From: Mytilus californianus
Lineage: Eukaryota; Mollusca; Bivalvia; Mytilida; Mytilidae
Direction: 5' to 3'
NCBI RefSeq assembly: GCF_021869535.1
Contig: NW_026262723.1
Coordinates: 87,360,324-87,424,323, forward strand
DNA: 64,000 bases
Part shown: piece after piece, positions 32,080 through 43,178 of the stretch
Position numbering within the stretch: position 1 is the first letter of the stretch
Layout of the letters: each line of letters opens with the position of its first letter
The notes under the pieces: generated by a model
Seen by the model: the letters and a program-made list of their open reading frames with translations, nothing else
Databases searched by the model: none
Told to the model about the DNA's origin: nothing
Program-made: the position numbers and the translations under genes

Positions 32080-33576
32080 ATGAATCAACTGTGCAAAATT
32101 TTGCGTGCTACATTCATCGTTCCGTTTTCTGCTGGTCTGATAAAGGAGCGACGAAATGTAGGATTTTCAGTACATGACGGCAGTATTGCTGGAGTAGTTC
32201 TATTGACCACAGCCATGATCATCATATTTGAAACAATAGTTGTACTACCAGTGAATCAGTCTCGATTGCTGATGATAGGACTTGCAGGTCTGGCGTTAAT
32301 CGGTCTAGTGATGTGCAGTGTTGCAGCTCGATGCCGTTCTAACTGGGTAGAAATAAAAATTGTAAAACCTAGCGATCAATTGAAACTAAAATTTCTGTGG
32401 TTGTTTTGTATCGGGAATATTATATATCAAGCATTGCAACTAGCGATGCACCTCGTCTGCAAGGTTTACAACTTCCAAGTCACACTATTTTGGGCGTTCA
32501 CCTGGACATTTCAGATATGTCAAACTGTTTTCATTCACTATTTTTCTAGATTTGAATTTGCAAATGTTTTGTGTTTGTATTACGGTTTATTGGTTTTATT
32601 TGTGACAAATATTTCAATGTGGTCACAGCAAACTTTCTATACATACAGAATTAATCATGATATAAATATCAGCTATCTCATTAATAGCACAGTCTCAAAC
32701 TGTTTATACGTTGATGGACTCTCTAAGGCAGTAGGATTTTTAAATCCGTATCTGCAACCGGTATTACTAGAATACTCTCTTCTAAGTTTGATATTTCTTT
32801 CCGAAATGTGGCCAAAAAAGAAGGTTGAATTTGAGACACTCAACATTTCCCTTTCAACAGACATAGACGATGAAAATCAAACATTACTGGTACAAAATGA
32901 TGACCTGGATAGTGAACAACACCCACTACTGCCGCGCTGTAGTGTCTGGCATAAAAATTCAGTACGTGTCCTAGTAATTGGTTTACTATACAATTTCTCA
33001 TTTATGCTAATTCAGTGTATTTACATATATGGACCGAGGGAAAAAATGACAGATTACAGATCATTTTCCAACATTGTCTTCTTTTGTGCTAATTTAGTAC
33101 GAACGCCGCTAATAATCAAGTGTTTCTATGCATTGAACGGACAACTAAGACCAAAACAGGAAACTAATAGTGGGATGAGCTTAGATCAGTTTGTTATTAT
33201 AACAAGTTCTTTCGCAACTTGTGGATATTATATTTTAGATTGTTTCGGTGATGCATATCCAAATTCAAAACCATTAGAAGTTCTGTTTCGAATTAATGCT
33301 GTCCTCCGTGTTTTTGCTACACTTTTTCAAACATTATTTATTTTGCAAATGAAACACTACAAAAAGATAGGAGACCAAAAGCCTTTTTGTTCAGTACAAA
33401 ATACTTTTTTGTTTGTATCCTTGGTAAATCTTGGAATATGGATGTCTTACACTTTTGTTAATCCCAGATATCGTGTGAGACAATCTAATTTTTTATTGGA
33501 AAGTTTTTGGTTTCCATTTGTAATATTCTATCATTTCGAATGTTTTGTCGCATTTTACAAGTTCTTTCGAGCATAA
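32080..33576 (+). CDS. Otopetrin-like 12-TM putative proton channel (OtopL-4)
   Basis: 498 aa from the ATG at 32080. That start was chosen because it aligns with OtopL-3 and lies just after a predicted splice acceptor; an in-frame ATG at 31993 would add 29 aa. The sequence is very similar to OtopL-3 throughout, with the same landmarks (IHDGS-equivalent 'VHDGSIAG', 'VTNISMW', 'LEYSLLSLIF', 'TLFILQMKHY', 'FYHFECF') and the two loop motifs ExxxLL (second at E279). Main differences are in the TM5-6 extracellular loop and in residues around the TM9-10 loop (about 385-395). A 121-nt stretch (33340-33460) is identical to OtopL-3. Role as H+ channel is by family inference; cell location (plasma or vesicle membrane) is unknown, though the dileucines suggest trafficking through endosomes. 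Confidence 0.87.
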   Translation: MNQLCKILRATFIVPFSAGLIKERRNVGFSVHDGSIAGVVLLTTAMIIIFETIVVLPVNQSRLLMIGLAGLALIGLVMCSVAARCRSNWVEIKIVKPSDQLKLKFLWLFCIGNIIYQALQLAMHLVCKVYNFQVTLFWAFTWTFQICQTVFIHYFSRFEFANVLCLYYGLLVLFVTNISMWSQQTFYTYRINHDINISYLINSTVSNCLYVDGLSKAVGFLNPYLQPVLLEYSLLSLIFLSEMWPKKKVEFETLNISLSTDIDDENQTLLVQNDDLDSEQHPLLPRCSVWHKNSVRVLVIGLLYNFSFMLIQCIYIYGPREKMTDYRSFSNIVFFCANLVRTPLIIKCFYALNGQLRPKQETNSGMSLDQFVIITSSFATCGYYILDCFGDAYPNSKPLEVLFRINAVLRVFATLFQTLFILQMKHYKKIGDQKPFCSVQNTFLFVSLVNLGIWMSYTFVNPRYRVRQSNFLLESFWFPFVIFYHFECFVAFYKFFRA

Positions 33577-33580
33577 TGAA

Positions 33581-33586
33581 AATAAA
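33581..33586 (+). terminator. Possible poly(A) signal of OtopL-4
   Basis: AATAAA four nt after the stop codon. If used, the 3'UTR would be only ~20-30 nt. Confidence 0.35.
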
Positions 33587-33770
33587 CTTCGTATGAACTT
33601 GTAATGACAACACACGTACTTGCATTGACCGTTTTGTTATCGTTATAAAATTACCGAATTCTATGTTAATTGTATGCATTAATTTTGTAGTTTGTTTTTA
33701 ATAAGTTAAAAGGACAAAGTGCGATTATGGACGTTTGTTAGTCGTAATTTTTCACTGAGACATTACAGTA

Positions 33771-34553
33771 TATATTAAGGATGTACACCTCTGAGGAGCC
33801 AAAAATTTCTAGAATTAAACTTTTTTTCTTAACCTGATTTTTGGGTTTAAATGACTGTAAAAAAATAATTGGTGAAGAATAAATCATATGGTGGTGCACT
33901 TCTATTTTTGCTACGGCCCGTTGAAAGTACCAAATTTTGATGATTTTCCCATTTTTTCATCAATTTTTACCCATTTTGGGGCTATTATCGTGAAAAAAAT
34001 CACAGTTCCACAATTAGACATTTGTTCATACTTTCAATAAAGATGAAGTGGACCAATCTGAATAAATTTTACTTAAAAAAACTATAGGTAGTGTTAATAT
34101 AAGAAAGTTTTATCATATTTTGATGCTTTTTCGTGTCAAATTTACCATGCTGTCAATTTTGTAAATTTGTGATTTTTCTCTGTTTTAAGAACAAAATGCA
34201 TATTATTTCAACTTCTTTGTTATAAATGATTGAAAAATACATATCTAAGAAATTTGAAAAGAAAAAGGGATATGGCATGTACATGTTTCTGATAAAATCC
34301 TTTCTTGTACCCCTCACTCATTTTCTCAAAATATTGGCTAAAAAGACTGACTTGATTGGTAATAAAATTTGAAAAATTTATTAGTACTCAAAAACTACTT
34401 ATTGTAAATACACAATTCTTTCACAGAGTTAAGTTTGATTATAACATTTTCTAAATTCATTGATATTTTCCACTTGTATCACATGTTTTGGAAATAATTC
34501 CAGAACGAGATTTCAACGAGACTGAAACGTCAGAAGAATACATCCTTAATATA
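33771..34553. mobile_element. MITE-like element with ~25-bp terminal inverted repeats
   Basis: The left end TATATTAAGGATGTACACCT is the inverse of the right end (AATACATCCTTAATATA); with mismatches the TIR extends to CTCTGAGG / TTCTGACG. Length 783 bp, AT-rich and non-coding. A TA target duplication is possible but cannot be distinguished from the TIR. Lies ~200 bp downstream of OtopL-4. Confidence 0.65.
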
Positions 34554-35344
34554 AAACAAAGTTCAGTACAATTAGTAAAGACATCATACCAAATGTAATT
34601 ATGACGTCATAGAACAGATACTTCCTGGCATTTTGTATTTATATTTTCTATAGCAACATATTTACTTAGTTTCATTGGTGCATGTCTATATTTCCACTCG
34701 AAAACGCATGTCCCAATTTTTACCGTCTTTCGACCTTAAAATTCGAAAATTATTGAAGCAGTTTAATTGAAATTACATTTTTAATTTTGCACATATCGGT
34801 CATTAATTTTTTTGCATTTTTATAGAATTTTGGCTCAAATAGGAATCTCTGAAAAATCACCTCTTTATGATTTTTTTTAAAACTTAAAACTCCTTATATT
34901 TTCTTCAATTTCGTGTATATACTTTTATCTCTGGGTAAATACCTTTTTTTTCTCCTTTTTTCGTTTTCGTTCTTGTTGTTTTTGTTTGTTTGTTTAATTG
35001 CTTGTCTTAATTTTTCTGACTTGATACAGTTTACTTTGCTATCCCAAATATCAGTTATGTTTAAGGCTTTTAGAATTTTTCAATTTTTGTCATAAATTGT
35101 AAACACATTTGTACGTTACACAAACCAGTTCTCATCATACATAATTATAGTTTTATCATAGTTATATTATTTTATTGTTGTTGTTTATTATCCCTTTAAG
35201 TAGTGTAACTATATTTCATCCCTTTATTCTTTGTATAAAATGTAGTCTATGAGACGACTACATTTGATTTACATAGAAGTTATAAATAATTATTTAATCT
35301 TTTCTCTTGTTCTTTAAAAAAAACCTATTAATTTGATAAAACAG
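34554..35344. other. Intergenic, no gene seen
   Basis: T-rich low-complexity DNA. One short perfect hairpin (AAATGTAGTC / GACTACATTT, 35238-35265). Confidence 0.4.
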
Positions 35345-36105
35345 GAATAGTGTCATTCGTTTCAAATTTTCCAGATGCAGTAACACTTTCAGACGGTGTT
35401 TCATAGTTATGGATTTTGAATGAAATATGTATTGCGTCTATTTTTGTCATCAAATTGATACCTTATCACTGGTTTTTTTTGACAATATGAATCCATGTAC
35501 TGTCTTATCCTTTTCTGGTTTGGTTGCAAAAACCTGATTTTTTTTTCACATTTGAATGCTTAGTTACTTCGTCATTTTTTAAAGGGTCTGATTGCAAGAT
35601 AAAAGTAGAGAAAGGTTGTTTTACCTTGCTTGGTGATACTGAAGTAACGAAATCTTTTCAGTAACTGAACTGAAAAAACATTAAATGCTGCAAGAGGTAT
35701 ACTAGTGATTAAATTAGATGTAATATTTACTTTCAATTCGACATTTGAAAATATCATTAAAAGAAGGAGAATTGTTAAGATTTCCAATAAGACAACTATT
35801 CACCCAAGTCGAAAGGCAAAAAATTTGGAACAACTACATGCTACCGTTCGACCTTCAACAATGAGTTAACTCTTACCATAAACTAATCTGTGAAAGGCCC
35901 CGGGATGACAAAGTGACAAATTAAAAAGAAAACGAACTGCCAGATTTAAACTTAAACTATAAAATATAAATGATAAAGAGCGCAACAAATGACATTCACC
36001 AGATAAGAGATTCCTTGGACAGGTACATAAAATATGTGGCGGCATTAAGCATGTTTGTGAGTAGTCATCATGGCTTGAGGTAATCGAGAAACACGGAGAA
36101 ATTAT
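35345..36105 (+). repeat. 761-bp tandem duplication, copy 1
   Basis: Starts GAATAGTGTCATTCGTTTCA and is followed directly by copy 2 with the same start at 36106. The copies are about 95% identical by eye. The second half carries diverged R2 phrases (CCTTCAACAATGAG, CCTTGGACAGGTACATAAAA). Apparent minus-strand frames are duplicated in both copies with no shared protein family. Confidence 0.8.
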
Positions 36106-36858
36106 GAATAGTGTCATTCATTTCAAATTTTCCAGATGCAGTAACACTTTCAGACGGTGTTTCATAGTTATGGATTTGGAATGAAATATGTATTGCGTCT
36201 ATTTCTGTCATCAAATTGATACCTTATCACTGTTTTTATTTGACAATATGAATCCATGTACTGTCTTATCCTATTCTGGTTTAGTTGCCAAAACCTGATT
36301 TTTTTTCACATTTGAATGCTTAGTTACTACGTCATTTTTAAAGGGTCTGATTGCAAGATAAAAGTAGAGAAAGGTTGTTTTACCTTGCTTGGTGACACTG
36401 AAGTAACGAAATCTATTCAGTAACTGAACTGAAAAAAACATTAGAGGCTGCAAGAGGTATACTAGTGATTAAATAAGATGTAATATTTAATTTCAATTCG
36501 ACATTTGAAAATATCATTAATATAAGGAGATTTGTTTAGATTTCCAATAAGACAACTATCCACCTAAGTCGATAGGCCAAAAATTTGGAACAACTACTAG
36601 TACATGCTACCGTTCGACCTTCAACAATGAGTTAACTCTTACCATAAACTAATCTATGAAAGGTCCCGGGATGACAAAGTGACAAATTAGATAGAAAACG
36701 AACTGCCAGATTTAAACTTAAACTATAAAATATAAACGATAAAGAGCGCAACAAATGACATTCACCAGATAAGAGATTCCTTGGACAGGTACATAAAATA
36801 TGTGGCGGCATTAAGCATGTTTGTGAGTAGTCATCATAGCTTGAGGTAATGGAGAAAC
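36106..36858 (+). repeat. 761-bp tandem duplication, copy 2
   Basis: Aligns end to end with copy 1, with scattered substitutions and small indels (for example an extra ACTAGT near 36595). It ends near TTGAGGTAATGGAGAAACA, after which the two sequences diverge. Confidence 0.8.
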
Positions 36859-36963
36859 AGCACAAAATAAGAACGAACTGTTAAAATCAGTTGAATAACA
36901 CGACTCTATGACAGGTAAAATATTATCAAAAGTAAGTAAATCATCAAGGTAAAGGTAAGTATT

Positions 36964-37418
36964 GTGACGAATTGTTAGTTCCCTGCACTGGAACTTGTTT
37001 CCCCAAAAATTGTGTGTTGACATTGTTTTAATCGTACCGATAAATGACTTTTGTTATTATATATTTATTGTATAAGTATGTTTAAACATTGTTAATTCTA
37101 AAACTTTTATTATCCTTGTCTCTGTTATTACACTCGGGACACCTCTGAATTGTTTATTTCAATTGACGTACAATGACGTTTTACCTATTTTGGTAATTAC
37201 CAGTTCCGGTTTAGGTAATTTAGGTATTTCCTAAATGGTAAATGGTAAACCAAATCGGTAAAGTGGATTACCTAAGTATAAATACGGCGGAGGATTCAGA
37301 TAAGTCTTCAGCACGATTTTACCCTATGCAAGTAACTATCGCTAATTTCAAGCGATTTTAATATAAATATAGATACCAGTTACCAGACCCAAGTAGTGAT
37401 AAGGGAGACGACATATTA
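36964..37418 (+). mobile_element. Possible solo LTR
   Basis: A TG...CA-bounded candidate (TGTGACGAATTG ... ATATTACA) containing a TATA-box-like GTATAAATACGGCGGAGG (37277) about 140 bp before its end, and iterated GGTAATT/GGTAAAT phrases just upstream (37190-37262). No flanking duplication or internal gag/pol was found. Evidence is weak. Confidence 0.25.
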
Positions 37419-37720
37419 CAATGTACGAGGAGACAAAGTCCGTATAAAGTGGGTTTGATAAATCCTTTACAATTCCAGTTACACTTACAAAATAACTTCG
37501 CAAGTTAAACTATTTAACGAATCTTTTGGTATCGAGTTTTACCATTTACTGAATACTAAATTACAATTAGTAAACTTTCTGAGTATATTTTTCCGCTATC
37601 CATTTACTTTATTTACAGAAGAAGGCTGATAAAATGTCTGTTTATTAGAATTGAACACTGTTAAGTTATTTAAAATATATATGTATTGTTGATATTTAAT
37701 GCGTATTAAAGTTAAGTATT

Positions 37721-37903
37721 AGATACAATACAAAGGTAACAAAGAAACAGGCCGGTAACAAGCGTTGCCGGATAGTTTTTCTGCACGAGTAGTCAGGTGA
37801 AGGTCCGAGGCGATAGCCGAGGACCTTGACCTGACTACAAGTGCAGAAAAACTTTACGGCAGTTTGTTTCCGGCCTGTTTTTTGTTACCTTTGTATTGTA
37901 TCT
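37721..37903. repeat. Long near-perfect hairpin (~85-bp arms)
   Basis: AGATACAATACAAAGGTAAC at the left end is exactly inverted at the right end. The arms stay paired with few mismatches through ACAGGCCGG, AGTTTTTCTGCAC, GTAGTCAGGT and AAGGTCC to a centre near 37812. It is a MITE- or foldback-like palindrome with almost no loop, and GC-richer than its flanks. Confidence 0.8.
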
Positions 37904-38483
37904 GACTTGTACGACGTTTCAAGAAAGAAGTAGTACATTTTGCATTTAGAAGAGGTAGCAAAATTAAACAGATTAGAAACTGAAATGACCATATACAAGT
38001 TAATGTAAGTTACAGTTTAAACAAACTTTTTTTAACTTTCCTTCAGCCGAGAGTTTTTTTTTCTAAAATTAAAAAATCTAATAATTTTATAAAAAAGAAC
38101 CATATCATATATTGTTGAAAAAATGCAGGATGTGCCATTCCATTCCCCATTCCCCCTTAAAAAAATAATAAAAATCGTCCGTTTGTTCCCAAATATATGA
38201 ATTCAATATATATGATTTCAATAACAATATAAATGTATAAAAAGAAAGAATTTTTTATTTCATTAGTGAATGAAATGTTATGAAAAAATAGATTTTGGCT
38301 TGTTATTAGATATATATAGGCATATATTTTAGTTTTTTTTTAAATTTTCATGCTTGTAGGTCTCTTATAGTATTGATCAGGATTAAACACGTGTCACAAT
38401 ATGATCCAATCGCAGCTTACCGTCCAAAATTGGTGACATAAGTTGAAAGATTTTCTTCAAGATTTGCTGCCTATTTGAATATG

Positions 38484-39172
38484 TATTACACGGACACTTT
38501 TTATTTATAGGATCAATCGTGCATTGGTGAGTTGATAGGGATTTTATCTTTTGATTAGATTTTTTTTTTTTTTTTATATATATTTCCTGTCTTTTATATT
38601 GATATATAAAAGTCGGTACCAGCATTTCTTGACTTTCAGCATTGTCCAGAATACTATTCATGTCCATATATTGAAAAAATACATTTACATATCGACCATT
38701 ATCTTCAAAAGGGGGTATGTTTTTATTTACTTTTTCAACGCTATCACCAAATATTTTTTCGAAATTAGCACTATAATATACTGTATTTGGAAAATCAGGA
38801 ATCAGAACATTATTTTGTCATCTGCTTGACCACACTATATTTTTTCTCATAAAATTGGGGATCAGAATATTTTTTTTGGGGAAAAAACCATAACCCCCCT
38901 TTTTGAAGTTAAATGGTCAATTCCGTAGTGTACTGATATGAATAGTAATATACTGGAATTATTTGAAAAAAATATAGTTATTTGATGCCAACGTAAATAT
39001 TTTAATAAAAAAGACAGGAAATGTGTCGGTGAAACAAAAACTTCAAATCTTACTGAAATTTAAAGTGCCCATGAACTCACTGATCATGCACGAGTGATTC
39101 AATTCATAAAAAGTGTCCGTGTAACAACTAAAAAGTGTCCGTGTATCATCTATAGAGTGTCCGTGTAACACC
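38484..39172. mobile_element. Foldback-like element E (iterated TTACACGGACACTTTTTA arms)
   Basis: The left arm has one TTACACGGACACTTTTTA unit (38486) followed by ATCAATCGTGCATTGGTGA. The right arm has three units on the opposite strand (39112-39170), preceded by TCATGCACGAGTGATTCAAT, the inverse of the left inner sequence. The ~560-bp middle is A/T-rich and non-coding. The arms are unequal (1 against 3 units). Confidence 0.6.
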
Positions 39173-40065
39173 CGTTAATGTACTGTTTTTCTATAGCTCT
39201 GCTGGGGGCAAAGTCGTACAATATAAGTTGTTTTTATTTAACGAGTCTGTTATTCTTACAAACATCGATACGGAGAGTTACCATACAAAACCACGCTTTT
39301 ACGGACCAAAAACCTATAATAAATGGAAGTTTTTAACGACCTTGACTGGCTATACAGCCCTTGCACGGTCGGAAATCCAAAAACCTAAACTCCAATCTAC
39401 CCCTTTATATCCGAGTCATTACCTTACCAGAGAATCCAACCTTACCAGGGTGTATACAGAATACCAGAGTACCACGCTACCAAAGAAAGAGTTATTGGAT
39501 GTACACTTATTCTCTATTTATGACAGTCACTGCTATTACAAAAACATATTCTTATAGCATTACACTAAGGCCCGGCCGCTCGGTTTTCGTTGCAGTATTA
39601 TTAAACTTATCGATTAAATGGAATTAAGACGAAAATTTCCTAAATTTGGCCATAAACAATAAACAGCGATCCATAACAATACAGGGACACAACGGGTGCC
39701 CATAGAAATACCTACAACCTGTGGGTAAACTTTTAGGCCGAATCATGCATATATGTTGTCAAGGAAAACTACTAAAATTGCAATGCTTTACAGAATATTT
39801 AACATCTTCTAACATTATATCACTCTGCATAATCATAAAAAATGTTAGAACATACATCGGGGAAAATGAACTGAATGTCATTTCTAATATAAAAAAATAT
39901 ATATATATCATATGAAATAACTCGTTAAAACAAACATAAGGAATATGCACGTTTCGTAAATTCTAATAAAAGCTATATCATATCAATCAACTTGAATGAA
40001 CAAAAGATGCCTGACGTAGTGCATACGTCAATGAGACAGTAAGCAAAAGACTAGAAAAAACATAA
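39173..40065. other. Intergenic, no gene seen
   Basis: GC slightly higher at 39290-39500. The two overlapping frames there (39228-39557 and 39361-39627) look repeat-derived rather than coding. A TA-rich run lies at 39885-39910. Confidence 0.4.
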
Positions 40066-40350
40066 ACAACAACATCAATATGGTTCTTTCTTCTATTACA
40101 ATTTTAATAATTTTGACACCAGTCTTTAGTAAAGATTCTTATTCTACCATCAAAAAGTTGGGGTTTTTTTTTTGTGTGCTATATTTAGTATTTGTGATCT
40201 AAGATAAATTGACCTTAAAATCGATCTTATTATTCCTCTCATTGCATGTGATCATCTATTTTGTTTAGGTTCAAATCCAACGTAAGGTCCATTAGTAATC
40301 ATTCGGAAACCCTCTTTCTGCACTTCTTTTCGTATCTGCAATTATCAACA
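40066..40350 (+). repeat. 317-bp-spaced direct repeat, copy 1 (R5 family)
   Basis: From ACATCAATATGGTTCTTTCT through GACACCAGTCTTTAG, AAATCGATCTTATTATTCCT and CTGCACTTCTTTTCGTATCT. The same order recurs from 40388. Confidence 0.75.
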
Positions 40351-40382
40351 TAAGGTCGTCAACAACAACGAATTGTTTATAA

Positions 40383-40940
40383 ACAATAACATCAATATGG
40401 TTCTTTCTTCAATTACAATTTTAATAATTTTGACACCAGTCTTTAGTTAAGATTCTTATTCTACCATCATTAAGTTGGGTTTTTTTTGTGTGCTATATTT
40501 AGTATTTGTGATCTAAGATATATTGACCTTAAAATCGATCTTATTATTCCTCTCATTGCATGTGACCATATATTTTGTTTTTGGTCCAAATCCAACGTAA
40601 GGTTCATTAGTTATCTTTCGGAAACCCTCTTTCTGCACTTCTTTTCGTATCTGTAAACTTTACCTTTAATATATTTACAACATACTCAATAAGGATATTT
40701 CTAGCATTTTATTTGATCATATATCCAAGTTTGGATCTAACTCCAAGTAAGGTAGCTAAGTCTCATCCGTTAACCCTTTTCTCAACTGATTTAGTTTTAT
40801 TTTTAATATCTCTGATCTTTACCTTTACAATCGATAGAGACTTCCTCGCAATATGTATGTTTTACATTGCTTCTCTTATATTTCAAAGGTCACGTCAGCG
40901 ACCGGGGATATATTTGAGATGCCGTGTAATCAATCTGCAT
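40383..40940 (+). repeat. Direct repeat copy 2 continuing into full R5
   Basis: 40388-40660 is the second copy of the 40071-40345 unit. The sequence then continues (40660-40930) with the part shared with 26700-26990, so this copy is longer and the 40066 copy is truncated. Confidence 0.7.
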
Positions 40941-41214
40941 TTAGGTATTAAATAACCATTTGATCTTTTCTCTGGTATTAAACTTTTTCTAACAGAAAAG
41001 CTATTTGTTTTGTTTTATAAAAAAATAAGAAGATAAGATAAGAATAGTGTCCGTATCAAAAATTCACATTATGTGAAGAAAAGCAGACGTTTTCTTTATC
41101 AAAAAGGAAGTATGTTTTGTAATGTCTACATGAAATGATTTTTAAAACGGACATATTTTCTAGCAAATTATGATTATATTTAAAGAATGTGTATTTATAA
41201 TCTATCATTATTAC
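40941..41214. other. Intergenic, no gene seen
   Basis: AT-rich spacer. Confidence 0.4.
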
Positions 41215-41780
41215 TTTTCACTACAACTATACGTCACCGTACGGCCTTCAAAAATTACCGAAACCCACACCGCATAGTCAGCTATAAAAGGCCCCGAAAT
41301 AAAAAATGTAAAACAATTCAAACGAGAAAACTAATAACCTGATATATGTAAAAACAATGAACGAAATCAAATATGATATACAGCAAAAAACAACAACCAT
41401 TGAATTACAGGCTCTTGACTTGGGACAGGCACATACAGAATGTGGCGAGGTTGAACATGTGAGCGGGCGCCCCCTAACCTGGGACAGTGGCGTAACAGTA
41501 AAATATATGAAGAAACTATAAAATCAGTTGAAAAGGGCTTAACTTATCAGATCGATACAAAGCAGAAAAAACAAGTTACAAAAACGCAGACCGGACGTGG
41601 CAGGGAGTTTATACATCCCTACAACAAGAAAGACAATACGTACAGATCTGAGAGAACTCGCAGCTACTGACAGCTAGTTCAAAGCCAATAACAACTAATA
41701 AAAAAATCATGTATCTAAGACTGAAGTATCAATCAGCACACATCCAACATCCAATTCATTTAGTGTAAAGACGTCATTAC
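41215..41780 (+). repeat. Dispersed repeat R2, long copy
   Basis: The longest R2 copy: GTACGGCCTTCAAAAATTAC, 'AGTCAGCTATAAAAGGCCCC', 'CAGGCTCTTGACTTGGGACAGG', then a GC-richer part (GGCGCCCCCTAACCTGGGAC, CCGGACGTGGCAGGG, CTCGCAGCTACTGACAGC) and the tail that also begins this window (41680-41745). Confidence 0.65.
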
Positions 41781-43097
41781 AAAATGTCACATCCGGTGTC
41801 ACCTGATAGGTAACTTCACACTTATTCTAAAGATTATATGGTTTCTTTTATATGAAATTAGTACAAAATTGAATTCTTCTGAGAAACACCAGGGCACTTC
41901 CGGTTATATTATGTCGTCCTATATTGCAAAAGACTTCATGGCTTATAGTGTACCAGTATGACGTTATAGCAAATATCAAAATCAAATGGCCTTTGATCTT
42001 GACTTCAATGTGAAGGACAAATGTTAAGGAACTCTAATCAAAAGCCTCCAAGTCTTATAAGTATGATTAAGAAGATATCCTATACTAAACAGCTTAATTT
42101 GAATATTTAAGGGGAGAAAAATCATATAAAAAGTCACTAGAGCACTTCGACCCAAATCTATTGGTGTAACGTCAAGACGAATGAACTGTTCAATATCATA
42201 CACCAAATATGTAATCGACATGTTGCGAATCAAAAGCAACATTTTAGAAGCAAAAGTTGCGGAAGAAAAAAAATAATAATCAGAACAAATTCAACAGGTC
42301 TTTGCACGGAAAAGTAAAAATAAAATAAACAATTCTACTCAATTCAATCATGGGTTTATACATCTATGATTCAATAAACGACAGTTTTGTACATTGCACG
42401 TATTTTTTGAAAAGTCGTCGTGAGTTAAAATATTAAAAACTTCCTGTTTCGATTAATTTACAAGGAAACAATACAGATAATGATGACTGAAGATCAAACT
42501 AAAAACGAAAATTCCCGTGAATCACAATAAAACAGGCAAAGAATACTAATCGCGCAGTGTATATCTCTACAGGTCTAATAATAAAGAGTATACAGAACTA
42601 GGTTGAATTGAATCGACACGAAAGGTAGGAACTTAATGTATCATATTATCTGGATGAGTTACATAGTACGAGGAATAAATTAGAATTGTATTTCCTGTTT
42701 ATTGTGATGATAAATGTTTAATGTATGGTATATCGTCTAAGAGTCTAGACATGGAAAGTATAATTAGAATAGGAAGAGGAGATTAATTTTCGGGTTCAAT
42801 CCACTAACACGTAGTAACAGTTACCACAGTGTTATTTTACGATGACATAGTTTTGCTCATCACAAAAATTCTTTTATTGTCAATTGAGTTTATCTGAAGT
42901 AACAATTTCAAAAATGTTTAGTTCTCAGAAATCTTTATGTCAATTCCCCGTTTCAAAATCTATTGCTTTCCGGTATATATTTAAAAGCATACACCAAAAC
43001 ATTGTGTTGGTTATCAACATTCTTAAATAATGTAAAAAGTTAAAATTGCGTCACGTTATTTTATTTGCATTTTTGGTATACAAACAAAACAACTCAC
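41781..43097. other. Intergenic, no gene seen
   Basis: AT-rich, no recognisable feature. Confidence 0.4.
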
Positions 43098-43178
43098 CAA
43101 AGATACCAGGCTTATAATGTTGTACGCCTGATGCGTGTTTCGTCGACAATAGACTAATCAGTGACGCTCGAATGAAAA
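43098..43178 (-). repeat. Dispersed repeat R1
   Basis: Reverse orientation: AAAGATACCAGGCTTATAAT, core CCTGATGCGTGTTTCGTCGA, end AATCAGTGACGCTCGAAT. Confidence 0.65.

Noticed and set aside
39228..39627. Two overlapping frames of 88 and 109 codons
   Set aside because: Short internal repeats (ACCAGAGAATCC / TACCAGAGTACC phrases) and no recognisable protein features suggest repeat DNA.
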